Positions 18,583 to 27,449 are shown, counted from the stretch's first letter. The stretch: DNA of 64,000 nucleotides from Pseudobdellovibrionaceae bacterium (GCA_022843825.1 JALHMX010000011.1:33226-97225), one strand, 5' to 3'. Notes: generated by a model not told the origin, from the sequence alone. Numbers and translations: made by a program.

Positions 18583-19029
18583 TTATCTACCAATTTCTAG
18601 TGCACTTAAAGCCATATCTTTAGTTGCTTGCACAGCCTGTACGTTAGCCTCGTAAGCGCGAGTGGCCTGGATCATATTGGTCATTTCTTCCATCAAATTT
18701 ACATTGGGATAAGCTACGTATCCATCTTGGTTGGCATCTGGATGACTCGGCTCAAACTTCATCAATGGAGCTTTGCGATCATAAATGACGTCACTGACCT
18801 GGACTTGATTCGCTCTTGCCCCCGGACCTCCTTGATTTAAAACAAGGTCACTAAAACTTTTGGTATCTGGCACAGTTTCAAAAACCACATCTTTTCTTCG
18901 GTAGGGGCCACCTTCAGGAGTTTGAGTTGTATTTATGTTTGCAATATTTTCTGAAATTGTATTCAGTCGGGCTCGTTGCGCCGACATACCACTTCCAGCA
19001 ATACGAAAGCCTGATAAAAAATCTGACAT
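18583..19029 (-). CDS. flgC: Flagellar basal-body rod protein FlgC
   Basis: Proximal rod subunit. The N-terminus shows RIAGSGMSAQRARLNTISENIANINTTQTPEGGPYRRKDVVF and the C-terminus NVNLMEEMTNMIQATRAYEANVQAVQATKDMALSALEIGR, both conserved axial-protein features. 148 residues is usual. A ribosome-binding site AAAGGTAG precedes the ATG. It starts seven bases after the flgB stop. Confidence 0.95.
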   Translation of the reverse strand: MSDFLSGFRIAGSGMSAQRARLNTISENIANINTTQTPEGGPYRRKDVVFETVPDTKSFSDLVLNQGGPGARANQVQVSDVIYDRKAPLMKFEPSHPDANQDGYVAYPNVNLMEEMTNMIQATRAYEANVQAVQATKDMALSALEIGR

Positions 19030-19036
19030 AAACTAA

Positions 19037-19450
19037 CTACCTTTCTCCGATGGCGTATTTAACAGCAGCCATTTTCTTATTAATAAGCTGCAAAGCGGCC
19101 TTATATAATATTGAATTCTCTGATAGGGCGGCCATTTCTTTTTCTAAATCGACTGTATTTCCATCATTGTTAAGAGCTGCATCCGGATTATCGTATACAT
19201 CTGGCACTAGCGATTTTACATCTCCCAATCCGCCGGCGCCTTTGAAATGCTCCGCGTGGGTGGCATCCATTGTTGCAGCTCCGTTACTGTCAAAAGCTGA
19301 AGCCAAAGCATTTTCGAAATCCAGTTTTTTAGCTTTATAATTTGGAGTTTCAGCATTTGCGATATTTGATGATGTCACACTGTGACGCATCTGTCTCATT
19401 CTTAATGAGGCCGCCAAAGCATCTGTAGTTTTATCGAAAAAATCACTCAT
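19037..19450 (-). CDS. flgB: Flagellar basal-body rod protein FlgB
   Basis: Proximal rod subunit. The N-terminal motif MRHSVTSSNIANAETPNYKAKKLDFENAL and the C-terminal ENSILYKAALQLINKKMAAVKYAI are diagnostic for FlgB. 137 residues. Its ATG overlaps the stop of the upstream Fis-type gene (ATGA at 19447-19450), so the regulator and the rod genes are translationally linked. Confidence 0.95.
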   Translation of the reverse strand: MSDFFDKTTDALAASLRMRQMRHSVTSSNIANAETPNYKAKKLDFENALASAFDSNGAATMDATHAEHFKGAGGLGDVKSLVPDVYDNPDAALNNDGNTVDLEKEMAALSENSILYKAALQLINKKMAAVKYAIGER

Positions 19451-19872
19451 AGAAAACCCTCCAGTCGATATTGATTAATTTTATTACGCAAGGTGCGAAT
19501 AGAAATTCCCAAAATTTCGGCGGCTCGTGTTCTGTTCTGCTCAGCAAAATAAAGTGTTTGCAAAATATACTGTCGTTCTAAATCTTGAAGCTTAAGTCCC
19601 ATTGGCACGGGTAGTTCTCCGTTCAAACCTGTTCGAAAAATAATATCATCGGGTTCAATTATATTATTTTTACAATTTTGCGCGGCGTTTTCCAAAGCGG
19701 ATTCTATTTCCTCATCTGGCTCTACTACGGCAGAAGTCAAAAAGTGATGAATAATTTTCTCAGACGCTTTTTCAGAAATGCTCATGTTAGAGTTTCCCAA
19801 CATTAATCTTAGTACATTAAGATTAAATTCGATTGTCTGAACAATTTTAATTTTTGCGGATGTGTCGTGCAT
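19447..19872 (-). CDS. Stand-alone Fis-type DNA-binding protein in the flagellar operon
   Basis: The C-terminal 45 residues, LKLQDLERQYILQTLYFAEQNRTRAAEILGISIRTLRNKINQY, are a Fis/NtrC-type helix-turn-helix almost identical in pattern to the DNA-binding end of sigma-54 activators. The first 90 residues show no receiver and no AAA+ ATPase motifs (no Walker A, no GAFTGA), so it cannot activate sigma-54 by itself. It may be a partner or antagonist of a full-length flagellar activator, or an architectural protein at flagellar enhancers. Its ATG overlaps the stop of the TPR gene (TAATG) and it is coupled to flgB. Confidence 0.8.
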   Translation of the reverse strand: MHDTSAKIKIVQTIEFNLNVLRLMLGNSNMSISEKASEKIIHHFLTSAVVEPDEEIESALENAAQNCKNNIIEPDDIIFRTGLNGELPVPMGLKLQDLERQYILQTLYFAEQNRTRAAEILGISIRTLRNKINQYRLEGFL

Positions 19873-22565
19873 TACTCTACTCCTACTGTTGCCGGAATGC
19901 GCTTTAAATACTTTTTATACTCATCTTGCCATTTAGCACTTTGCATTTTTTCATTAGCCAATTTTGACCAAAACTGGTCATCCTTATCAGCAAAACTTGA
20001 CCATACATTTTCAGCTTTTTTTAGTTCGCCTTTTTGAAAATAAAGATCTCCTAATTGATATTTCTCTTTAGCTAGATTCTCTCCAGATCCTTTTTCTATA
20101 ATATAGGATAATGCCTCAATAGCTTCTTTAGTAAGCTTCGCATTAATAGCTATTTCGCCCTTAGCTTTATAAATTTTCTTAGTATTGGCCGCTGTAATTT
20201 TCTCGTTTAAAAACTGATCCAAAACTTGAATGCCTTGTTCTGCTTTTCCTGCTTTATTCAGCAGCATTGCCAGGCGAACTGCACTGTCAGTGACAAGATT
20301 TGGCTTTTCTTTCCATACTCTTACAACCTCAGATAAATATCGAGTTGCCGTTTCATATTCACCATTTTTTTCGTGCAACTGAGATGCTAAGTTGACCCGC
20401 GCAATCTGCTCCTCGGGACTTAAGACGTCCGGATTTTTAATTTTATCCAAAGCTAATTCAGCTTCTTTCAATTGATTTTTTTCAAACAATGACAATGCTC
20501 TGCCTAAACTAATGGTTTCTTTTGGAGGCAAACCACTATTTTCCTCAGAGGCCGGTGAGCGAGAAGCCAACATTTTTTCAGATATATCATATTTTTTTAA
20601 CGCCTCATCATAGGCTCCGGCGGCCTGATATGCTTTACCCAAATAATAGTAAGTATCAAATCCCTCTTGCTTTCGTAGCCAGTTGTCAGCGTATTGTTGG
20701 TATACTTTTAATACTTCTTTATTCTTTCCAATTTCGGATAGGTCTCGTATGTAGCTGTGGATATTGCTGCGCACACGATTTGCCATACGGTCTGGATTTT
20801 TCATGTTTGGATAATCTTGGTGATACTTAACTAAAACTTGTATGGCCTTATCAAATTCTTTGCGACGAGAAAGGCCGTCGCTGATCATAACGGTCTTAAA
20901 TTGCTGAATATTATCCAAATCGCTTTTATCTGCCAACTCATTCATTTTGTCGATCGTCTGCTTCAACTCGACGTCTTTCATGCCTTTCATACGCGTACTC
21001 ATCAAATGCAAACGAGCTACAACAGTCTTAGGGTTATCGCCATACCGAAACTGTGTCTCAAGATATGCACCTACTGCTTTTTCCTGTGGAGCCCCTATTA
21101 ATTCGATAAGTTCCCCAAGACGAGTTAATGCGTAAGGAGCAAAGTCATCTTGTGGAAATCGCTGAATGAAATCCAGCGCAGCTTCATGCGATTGATGACT
21201 CATTTTTAAGTGAAAGTAAGCTTCCATTTTATTAAACAGTGCGCTGGGATAAAGATGTGTATACTGTGGAAAATCCTTCTCAGCTTTTAAATATTGATTT
21301 TTTGCGCTTTGATATTTTTCAGCCATGACATAATAGTCACCTTTTCTAAAGGACGCCTCTGCCTTAATAAAAGCTTCTTTTGTTGAGTTTTCAACGCTTT
21401 CAACGATTTGGATTGCTTCATCTATTTTATTCAACTTGGCCAAGGCGTAAGACAAGCCTAGCTGTGCGTAGTAGTTAGAGTTCTTGTTTTCATATTTTTT
21501 ATTTTCGCTATGATACTTTAGCTTTCTCATGGCTGCTAAGTAGTTTTTTTTATCAAGCTCGTACATTCCCACCGCTAACGAGGTTCGCTCTGCTAGGGGT
21601 GAATCTGGATAAAATTCCGTGAGTTTATTATAATACAGTTGGGCCAAGTCATAATATTCATTCTTTTTTTCTTTTTCCCAAAGGCCAATTAAGCTGTCAG
21701 CTGTCATTGCATAGGCTAGCTCTAGATATTTAGATTTTGGGTATTTACTGGAAAACCAATCTGTAGTTTGCTGAAGTACGTGCGTCCTATTTTTATCAAA
21801 TAATTTCTTTATAAGTCTTACGTGTTTATTCTCTTCACTTTTTTCAGGCAATATCTCATAAGCTGGCTGATTTTCCTTCATTCGGTTCCAAAAAACAAAG
21901 GTTCGATCCATAATGGGATAGCTGAAGTAATAATCATAAACCTCATAGGCATCTTGCTTCGGCTTTACTTCATGTGCATCGAATTTGAATCGAGCCAATC
22001 GCGCCTCATTGTTGGTAAATAGACTTTCCTTTAAGTTAACTGGTTTTGTGTTGAGCCCGATAGGAGTCACTTCAAAAAAATCAGTATTCGCAGGAGCACG
22101 CCCTACTTGCGGTTTTGCTTTCTGAGGCGCTGGAGCAGCAGCGGCTTGCGTTGTTTTTTCGGGTTCATTGAAATAAAAATCTATGATTAGTTTTGAGGGG
22201 TGGTCCGTTAAATAATCAAAAGTCTCCACCTTGCTACTGCTAAGAGTAAATTCAATTTGTTTTTTACCGTCTGGTCCATCCGCTTTTACCTGAATCGATT
22301 TTATTAATGAATTTTTGGTGTTTTTAAGTCTTTCATAAAGTTGCTCGTCTAGCCCATTAACTACTAATAAAACCTTAGTCTGGTTTTTCTCAATTTTGCG
22401 CTTTAGATCGTAGCTCCAATCAGTTTGCCCAGTAAGCTCCAGACTAAGAGTATCGCCCTGATTCTTAAACGAAACTGATCCTGCCGCTTTTACCTTTTCG
22501 CCGAAGGTCCAGATAGTTACGCCAGTTAATATAAATAAAAGCAGTTTTCTTGAAACAAGTCTCAT
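19872..22565 (-). CDS. Large periplasmic AMIN-like/TPR-repeat protein
   Basis: An 897-residue exported protein: a signal peptide (about residues 1-27), an N-terminal beta-rich segment (about 28-135) resembling an AMIN domain (ending HPSKLIIDFYF), a Pro/Ala-rich linker, then a long array of tetratricopeptide-like helical pairs (for example AQLYYNKLTEFYPDSPLAE, YYYLGKAYQAAGAYDEALKKY). AMIN domains often bind peptidoglycan, and TPRs bind proteins, so a scaffold at the cell wall around the growing flagellum is plausible but inferred. First gene of the flagellar cluster, behind the sigma-54 promoter. Confidence 0.8.
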   Translation of the reverse strand: MRLVSRKLLLFILTGVTIWTFGEKVKAAGSVSFKNQGDTLSLELTGQTDWSYDLKRKIEKNQTKVLLVVNGLDEQLYERLKNTKNSLIKSIQVKADGPDGKKQIEFTLSSSKVETFDYLTDHPSKLIIDFYFNEPEKTTQAAAAPAPQKAKPQVGRAPANTDFFEVTPIGLNTKPVNLKESLFTNNEARLARFKFDAHEVKPKQDAYEVYDYYFSYPIMDRTFVFWNRMKENQPAYEILPEKSEENKHVRLIKKLFDKNRTHVLQQTTDWFSSKYPKSKYLELAYAMTADSLIGLWEKEKKNEYYDLAQLYYNKLTEFYPDSPLAERTSLAVGMYELDKKNYLAAMRKLKYHSENKKYENKNSNYYAQLGLSYALAKLNKIDEAIQIVESVENSTKEAFIKAEASFRKGDYYVMAEKYQSAKNQYLKAEKDFPQYTHLYPSALFNKMEAYFHLKMSHQSHEAALDFIQRFPQDDFAPYALTRLGELIELIGAPQEKAVGAYLETQFRYGDNPKTVVARLHLMSTRMKGMKDVELKQTIDKMNELADKSDLDNIQQFKTVMISDGLSRRKEFDKAIQVLVKYHQDYPNMKNPDRMANRVRSNIHSYIRDLSEIGKNKEVLKVYQQYADNWLRKQEGFDTYYYLGKAYQAAGAYDEALKKYDISEKMLASRSPASEENSGLPPKETISLGRALSLFEKNQLKEAELALDKIKNPDVLSPEEQIARVNLASQLHEKNGEYETATRYLSEVVRVWKEKPNLVTDSAVRLAMLLNKAGKAEQGIQVLDQFLNEKITAANTKKIYKAKGEIAINAKLTKEAIEALSYIIEKGSGENLAKEKYQLGDLYFQKGELKKAENVWSSFADKDDQFWSKLANEKMQSAKWQDEYKKYLKRIPATVGVE

Positions 22566-22590
22566 TAAAAATCCTTTTTATATGAGCATT

Positions 22591-22612
22591 AAAAAGCACC
22601 TACAAAAGTGCT
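22591..22612 (-). promoter_or_regulatory. Hairpin in the leader of the flagellar operon
   Basis: AAGCAC and GTGCTT (about 22593-22612, loop CTACAAAA) form a stem between the predicted sigma-54 start site and the first start codon at 22565. Too short and without a T run for a terminator; it may stabilise the mRNA or mask translation signals. Confidence 0.35.
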
Positions 22613-22624
22613 TCTATGAGTTAA

Positions 22625-22641
22625 CAGCATTTCAAGTGCCA
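22625..22641 (-). promoter_or_regulatory. Sigma-54 promoter of the flagellar cluster
   Basis: The minus strand reads TGGCACTTGAAATGCTG: TGGCAC at -24, GC at -12, with exactly ten bases between the invariant GG and GC. This is a good match to the sigma-54 consensus TGGCAC-N5-TTGC. Predicted start is near 22615, about 50 bases ahead of the TPR gene. The window also encodes a sigma-54 activator at 33455 and a Fis-type regulator in the operon itself. Confidence 0.7.
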
Positions 22642-22767
22642 GATAATTTCCTAGACTTGTTATATTTTAAAGCTCGTACTTTAGAGACCAGGAAATTTAT
22701 CCCTATCTTTTTGGCGACGAGTGACAAATTCATGACAGTATAAAGTCCAAACGCGAACATTAATTTT

Positions 22768-22796
22768 TTGACCTGGTCATCGGCCTTGTCTATACT
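22768..22796 (+). promoter_or_regulatory. Sigma-70 promoter of the mla operon
   Basis: TTGACC (22768-22773), 17-base spacer, TATACT (22791-22796): each box has 5 of 6 consensus bases at ideal spacing. The first start codon is at 22805, only eight bases after the -10 box, so transcription would start at or within two bases of the ATG. Confidence 0.75.
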
Positions 22797-22804
22797 TTGA
22801 TCTG

Positions 22805-23317
22805 ATGAAAAACCTCATAAATTATCTTCAGCACCGTGTTTTCATAATTTCGACCCTTGCTTTATCTATTATTATATCAAGTTGTATTTCATCCATACTT
22901 AAAGAACCCGCTCCATCTTTTTCAAAAGAAATTCGTTTATCTTCTCCGGCCCGTCCTTTTACAAAGATCCAGTCTTCAACTTACCCATCTTGGAAAAGCT
23001 CACAAACACAGAATGTTATTCTTGTTATCTCTAACTGCGACTCCTTATATACTGTTAATAGTATCCATCAATCGATTGCTGAAAACGTTGAAAATGTAAA
23101 AATTGAGTCCGCACAAATGAGTGCTCTTAAATTCAATCGGCCCGTTGTAAAACAGATAAGCGGGGCTATCGACAACGCTCCGGTTGCCATAAGGACTGTG
23201 GCTTTTCAAAATAAGAATTGCACTTACTTGTCTGCACTCTCCGGAAAGCCTGAAACAATGAGTAAGGATTTAGAATTATGGAGTTCTTTTCTTAACTCTG
23301 TCGAGTTTACAAAATAA
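22805..23317 (+). CDS. Putative lipoprotein of the mla operon
   Basis: Not recognised as a known family. The N-terminus has a basic head, a hydrophobic stretch and the lipobox-like ISSC (residues 24-27 in FIISTLALSIIISSC), so it is probably lipidated. The mature part (about 140 residues) has mixed alpha/beta character. Its stop overlaps the mlaE start (TAATG), tying it to the lipid transport genes; it may be an accessory lipoprotein like those of other MCE systems, but that is inference from position. No Shine-Dalgarno is present; the promoter geometry suggests a leaderless mRNA. Confidence 0.7.
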   Translation: MKNLINYLQHRVFIISTLALSIIISSCISSILKEPAPSFSKEIRLSSPARPFTKIQSSTYPSWKSSQTQNVILVISNCDSLYTVNSIHQSIAENVENVKIESAQMSALKFNRPVVKQISGAIDNAPVAIRTVAFQNKNCTYLSALSGKPETMSKDLELWSSFLNSVEFTK

Positions 23318-24123
23318 TGAAGTCTAAAACTTGGACGACCACAATCCCAGATGATTTTAAAAAAAGCTTTGAAGCTTTTCTTATTCATCTCGGTGGCTGT
23401 GGTTTGTTGATCAAAAAATTTTTTTCAGAAATTCGTACTAAGCCATTCTATTTCTCTTTGCTCGTTGAACAAATTTATCTTATCGGGGTTAAATCCTTAC
23501 CCTTAATTATAATTACCGCCCTATCAACTGGAATGGTCATGGCTCTGCAATATGGATTTGGCCTTGAAAAATTTGGCGGAAAACCCTACGTACCCCGCCT
23601 GGTGGCGTCGACTATACTTCGCGAAATGGGACCTGTATTCACTAGCCTTATGTTAGCAGCTCGAGTCGGAGCAGGTATCGCTAGTGAAATTGGATCTATG
23701 GTGGTCACACAACAGATAGATGCGATTCGCGCGTTGGGAACCTCTCCGATTAAAAGAATTGTCATACCACGAGTGCTGGCTTGCTTGATTTCATTACCTA
23801 TATTAGTTGCGATATGTGACGTAGTCGGTAACCTAGGTGGATTAATTGTTGGATACTATGAACTAGGATTAGATCCTCAGTTTTATCTACGCCGAGTCCT
23901 AGATACGTCAAATATCCAAGATTATGCTGTAGGACTGGGAAAATCTGTTTTCTTCGCCATCTTCATAGTCGTCCCAGCTTGCTATTTTGGTTTAAATGTC
24001 AAAAACGGAACAAAGGAAGTCGGATTAGCAACAACTAAGGCTGTTGTTACCGGATCATTGCTTATTTTGATTGGCGACTTTTTCCTTTCTAAACTATTTT
24101 GGATTTTCGACAAATGGATGTAA
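23317..24123 (+). CDS. mlaE: MlaE-family lipid ABC transporter permease
   Basis: Inner-membrane permease of the Mla/MCE phospholipid transport complex. 268 residues with five or so membrane segments and the family signature TILREMGPVFTSLMLAARVGAGIASEIGSMVVTQQIDAIRALG. Starts one base inside the preceding stop codon and overlaps mlaF by ten bases. Works with MlaF (ATPase) and MlaD (substrate-binding) to move phospholipids between the membranes. Confidence 0.93.
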   Translation: MKSKTWTTTIPDDFKKSFEAFLIHLGGCGLLIKKFFSEIRTKPFYFSLLVEQIYLIGVKSLPLIIITALSTGMVMALQYGFGLEKFGGKPYVPRLVASTILREMGPVFTSLMLAARVGAGIASEIGSMVVTQQIDAIRALGTSPIKRIVIPRVLACLISLPILVAICDVVGNLGGLIVGYYELGLDPQFYLRRVLDTSNIQDYAVGLGKSVFFAIFIVVPACYFGLNVKNGTKEVGLATTKAVVTGSLLILIGDFFLSKLFWIFDKWM

Positions 24124-24845
24124 TACAAATCAAAAACTTTAAAAAATCCTTTGGCACTAATTTAGTTCATGACGGCGTTACTTTTGATGTAAAAAAAGGA
24201 GAGTGCTTAGGTTTGGTCGGGGGTTCAGGCGCCGGAAAATCCGTTATCCTGCGTAGTTTAATTGGATTAGAGCAGGCCGATTCCGGGTCTATTCTGATTA
24301 ATTCAGTAGATATAACTCACATGAGTGAAAAAGAGCTGGTTGAGATTCGGAAAAAGATAGCCTATGTTTTTCAAAATGGAGCCTTGTTTGATTCAATGAC
24401 AGTTTTTGATAATTTAGCTTATTCCTTACGTGCACATACGCAGCTGAATGAATCACAGATTGACGATAGAATTTCTGTGCAATTGGATGAGTTCGGACTT
24501 CTCTCTGCAAAACTATTATACCCCTCTGAATTATCAGGCGGAATGCAAAAACGAATTGGACTTGCACGCGCAATTATGCTGGGACCGGATATTATATTAT
24601 ACGATGAACCTACGGCAGGACTTGATCCATATAACACAATAAAAATTCAAGAACTTATTTTAAGAATGAAATCTAAAGGAGTAACATCAATACTTGTTAC
24701 CCATGATATGCCGACAGGTATTGCTGTTTGCGATCGCTTTGTCTTCTTACAAAACAAAGTTATCAGCGAAGATGGTCAAACCGAAGAGCTATTAAACAAA
24801 CCAGATAGTCTTATTAATCAATTTATCAAAGGACAAATCGTATGA
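24114..24845 (+). CDS. mlaF: MlaF-family lipid ABC transporter ATPase
   Basis: ATPase that drives MlaE. Walker A GGSGAGKS, Q-loop YVFQNGALFDSMTV, signature LSGGMQKRIGLARA, Walker B IILYDEPTAGLDP and the H-loop THDM are all present. About 243 residues. The frame is open back to 24099, but ATG 24114 (ATGGATGTAATA) gives the normal MlaF N-terminus, overlapping the mlaE stop by ten bases. Coupled to mlaD by ATGA. Confidence 0.95.
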   Translation: MDVIQIKNFKKSFGTNLVHDGVTFDVKKGECLGLVGGSGAGKSVILRSLIGLEQADSGSILINSVDITHMSEKELVEIRKKIAYVFQNGALFDSMTVFDNLAYSLRAHTQLNESQIDDRISVQLDEFGLLSAKLLYPSELSGGMQKRIGLARAIMLGPDIILYDEPTAGLDPYNTIKIQELILRMKSKGVTSILVTHDMPTGIAVCDRFVFLQNKVISEDGQTEELLNKPDSLINQFIKGQIV

Positions 24846-25606
24846 ACGAACATATTAAAGTCGGCGCATTTTTTGGATTAGGACTTTTAACTATAATGGT
24901 GACGATATTTTTGCTAGGATCTAACAAATCTATTTTTAGCACATCCCTAAGAATACACTCTTACTTTGACGCTGCTCAAGGTTTAAGTAACGGAGCAGTT
25001 GTCTCGTTGGCTGGAGTAAGAGTAGGCAATGTTGAAAATATAGAATTTGATGAAAATAAAAATCTAGTGCGAATCGAATACTTTATTCAATCCACTTACC
25101 AGAAAAAAATAAAAACTGATTCTACTGTAGATATACGAACTCAGGGCGCACTTGGCGATAAATATCTATACATAACGCCAGGACGTGGGACTGAGACTAT
25201 TTCTGACAATTCTGAAATTAAAGGCGAATACGGAAATGATTTTCTTTCCATTCTGAGTAAGCGCGGATCTGAAAGTGAAAAAATATTTGATGCCATTTCA
25301 GATTTGCAAATTCTGCTTAAAAGCATAGTTAAAGATAATAAAATTCCTCATTTAATTCAAAAGCTAGACAAGACAGCTGACAATTTACAAGACACCACTG
25401 CTCAACTAAAACAAGCTACGGCCAATAATCGTATTGAAAAATCAATGACTCGCCTAGATTCTATCCTAGAGAAAGTGGACAATGGTCAAGGCACTCTAGG
25501 GGCTCTTATTAATGACAGATCTGTTCACAATAGACTAAAAACCATTCTTGGTGCTGGAGAAAAACAGCAGCAAATGAAAAGTATTCTCAAATCCAGTGTG
25601 GAATAA
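24842..25606 (+). CDS. mlaD: MlaD-family MCE protein
   Basis: Membrane-anchored MCE-domain protein that passes lipid between the MlaE permease and the periplasm. One N-terminal membrane segment (about residues 7-26), then the MCE domain with SYFDAAQGLSNGAVVSLAGVRVGNVENIEFD and GALGDKYLYITPG, then a helical tail of about 120 residues. The start overlaps the mlaF stop (ATGA). The operon ends here: no mlaB or mlaC lies nearby, so the periplasmic shuttle must be missing, elsewhere or replaced. Confidence 0.93.
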   Translation: MNEHIKVGAFFGLGLLTIMVTIFLLGSNKSIFSTSLRIHSYFDAAQGLSNGAVVSLAGVRVGNVENIEFDENKNLVRIEYFIQSTYQKKIKTDSTVDIRTQGALGDKYLYITPGRGTETISDNSEIKGEYGNDFLSILSKRGSESEKIFDAISDLQILLKSIVKDNKIPHLIQKLDKTADNLQDTTAQLKQATANNRIEKSMTRLDSILEKVDNGQGTLGALINDRSVHNRLKTILGAGEKQQQMKSILKSSVE

Positions 25607-25608
25607 GA

Positions 25609-25672
25609 AAAGGGTGCCAGGTTGAGTTTACGGACGCGCCGCTTACAGGAACGGTGCCTGACCTTTTTTTTT
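25609..25672. repeat. Dispersed repeat, copy B, between convergent genes
   Basis: Carries AAAGGGTGCCAGG at its left and GCTTACAGGAACGGTGCC then TGACC and a nine-T run at its right. The right half aligns with copies at 1538-1598 and 27450-27487. The two arms are only partly complementary, so it is more a shared sequence than a perfect hairpin. Sits exactly between mlaD and the dciA-like stop codons, where the T run could serve as terminator for mlaD. Confidence 0.6.
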
Positions 25673-26051
25673 ACTTAACAAATTTCTTCACGTCCTTTTT
25701 AAAGCCTTCATCGCTTTTGTAAGGAATATTTTTTCGATCTAAAGTGTATCGAATTTCAGTGACGAAGTTTTTTTTGAATTTTTGATTTACAGTATTTTTG
25801 ATGGTTTCGGACATAAAAGTCATTTGTTGCATCCACGTCGAGTTTTTTACCCATAACCATAGGACGCCATTTCGATAAGCCACGGGCTCAGTGTACTCCG
25901 CAGTGGTCGGACCGACGACATCTGTCCAACTCAGCCACAACTTCCATCTTAAAAATTGCTCAGAAACCGGCCCTCCGGCTTTTTCTTCAAATAGGCTTTT
26001 TAAGACTTCTGCCGAGCTTTTAAATTTAGATTTAATATCATTATCTCGCAT
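25671..26051 (-). CDS. DciA-like (DUF721) protein, putative helicase-loading factor
   Basis: A 126-residue protein with the DUF721 pattern: RWKLWLSWTDVVGPTTAEYTEPVAYRNGVLWLWVKNSTWMQQMTFM, that is a conserved WxxVVG core and a W-rich beta region followed by a short basic tail. DciA proteins in bacteria lacking DnaC/DnaI are thought to load the replicative helicase. Here it stands alone, convergent with mlaD and divergent from trmFO, so the context says little. Family call is good; function is by homology. Confidence 0.75.
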   Translation of the reverse strand: MRDNDIKSKFKSSAEVLKSLFEEKAGGPVSEQFLRWKLWLSWTDVVGPTTAEYTEPVAYRNGVLWLWVKNSTWMQQMTFMSETIKNTVNQKFKKNFVTEIRYTLDRKNIPYKSDEGFKKDVKKFVK

Positions 26052-26111
26052 GAGCTATTAAAAATAGCCCATAAACTTGCTTTTTGTCATGATTAAGTCT
26101 ATTGATGACCC

Positions 26112-27446
26112 ATGCCAGAACAAACTTCTCAACCTAAGTCATTATCAAGCATTTCCGTTGTAGGAGCGGGTTTGGCTGGCAGCGAATGTGCTCTACAATT
26201 AGCCGACTTAGGATATGCCGTAACATTATACGAAATGCGCGGAGTTCAATCAACTGAAGCCCACAAGACCACAGATTTTGCCGAACTGGTGTGTTCAAAT
26301 TCTTTTGGGAGCCAATCCAGCGTGTCGGCACCGGGACAACTCAAGTGGGAAGCCCAACACTTAAATAGTTATATTTTAAAGACAGCCAAAGAATTTTCGG
26401 TACCTGCAGGACAAGCTTTAGGAATAGACCGTGAAGTGTTTGCAAAAAAAATTACCGAGTTAGTTGCAGCTCATCCGAAAATCAAAATTGAACGCAAAGT
26501 TGTTAACAGCCTAAACGAAGTGCCGCGACCCACAGTCGTTGCTACAGGACCTTTAACTTTTGAACCCTTAGCCAATAGCCTAAAAGATCATTTTGGCGAT
26601 GATTTTCTTTATTTTTTTGATGCCATCGCCCCGATTATTGATGCCGATTCGATTAATACTGAAGTTGCGTGGAAAGCCGATCGTTACAACAAAGGCACTG
26701 CAGATTATTACAACTGTCCGCTTAACAAAGAACAATATTTTAACTTCGTTAAAGAAATTGAGCTTGCGCGAAAAATTGAACCTAAACATTTTGAAACCAC
26801 AAATTTTTTTGAAGGCTGTATGCCCATCGAAGTCATGGTGGAGCGTGGTCCTCAAACGCTGCGCTTTGGCCCCATGAAACCTGTAGGCTTAGATGATCCT
26901 CGTACTGGTCGTTATCCTTTTGCCGTGGTTCAACTCAGACAAGACAATGCCGAAGCCACAGCCTACAACATTGTGGGTTTTCAAACTCGTATGGCCTATG
27001 GCGAACAAACTCGTATTTTCAAAATGATTCCCGGACTAGAAAACGCAGAGTTTTTAAAGTTGGGAAGCATTCACCGTAATTTATATATAAATACTCCCAA
27101 AATGCTGAATAAAGATTTATCCAGCAAAAAGGATCCTTGGCTTTTTTTCGCCGGACAAATCACCGGCGTTGAAGGCTATTTTGAATCGACCTGCACAGGA
27201 TTGTTGGTCGCCAAATTTATACATCAGAAATTAAGTGATAAAACATTCTCTCCGCCTCCGCGTCTGTCTGCTATGGGATCATTGCTGAATGCAATTACTG
27301 ACGAATTTAAAATTAACACCTTCCAACCAACGAATATTAATTTTGCGTTGTTTCCACCATTAGAAAATCCAACTAAAGACAAAGCCCTCAAAAAAGCGGC
27401 TCAGATTAAATTAGCGCAAGATGCTTTAGTTCAGTGGACTCTTTGA
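26112..27446 (+). CDS. trmFO: Methylenetetrahydrofolate-tRNA-(uracil-5-)-methyltransferase TrmFO
   Basis: Flavoprotein that makes 5-methyluridine at position 54 of tRNA, using folate as carbon donor. N-terminal FAD-binding VVGAGLAGSECALQLADLGY, then the family segment EMRGVQSTEAHKTTDFAELVCSNSF and the C-terminal GQITGVEGYFESTCTGL. 444 residues, the usual length. No obvious Shine-Dalgarno precedes the ATG. Confidence 0.93.
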   Translation: MPEQTSQPKSLSSISVVGAGLAGSECALQLADLGYAVTLYEMRGVQSTEAHKTTDFAELVCSNSFGSQSSVSAPGQLKWEAQHLNSYILKTAKEFSVPAGQALGIDREVFAKKITELVAAHPKIKIERKVVNSLNEVPRPTVVATGPLTFEPLANSLKDHFGDDFLYFFDAIAPIIDADSINTEVAWKADRYNKGTADYYNCPLNKEQYFNFVKEIELARKIEPKHFETTNFFEGCMPIEVMVERGPQTLRFGPMKPVGLDDPRTGRYPFAVVQLRQDNAEATAYNIVGFQTRMAYGEQTRIFKMIPGLENAEFLKLGSIHRNLYINTPKMLNKDLSSKKDPWLFFAGQITGVEGYFESTCTGLLVAKFIHQKLSDKTFSPPPRLSAMGSLLNAITDEFKINTFQPTNINFALFPPLENPTKDKALKKAAQIKLAQDALVQWTL

Positions 27447-27449
27447 ATT

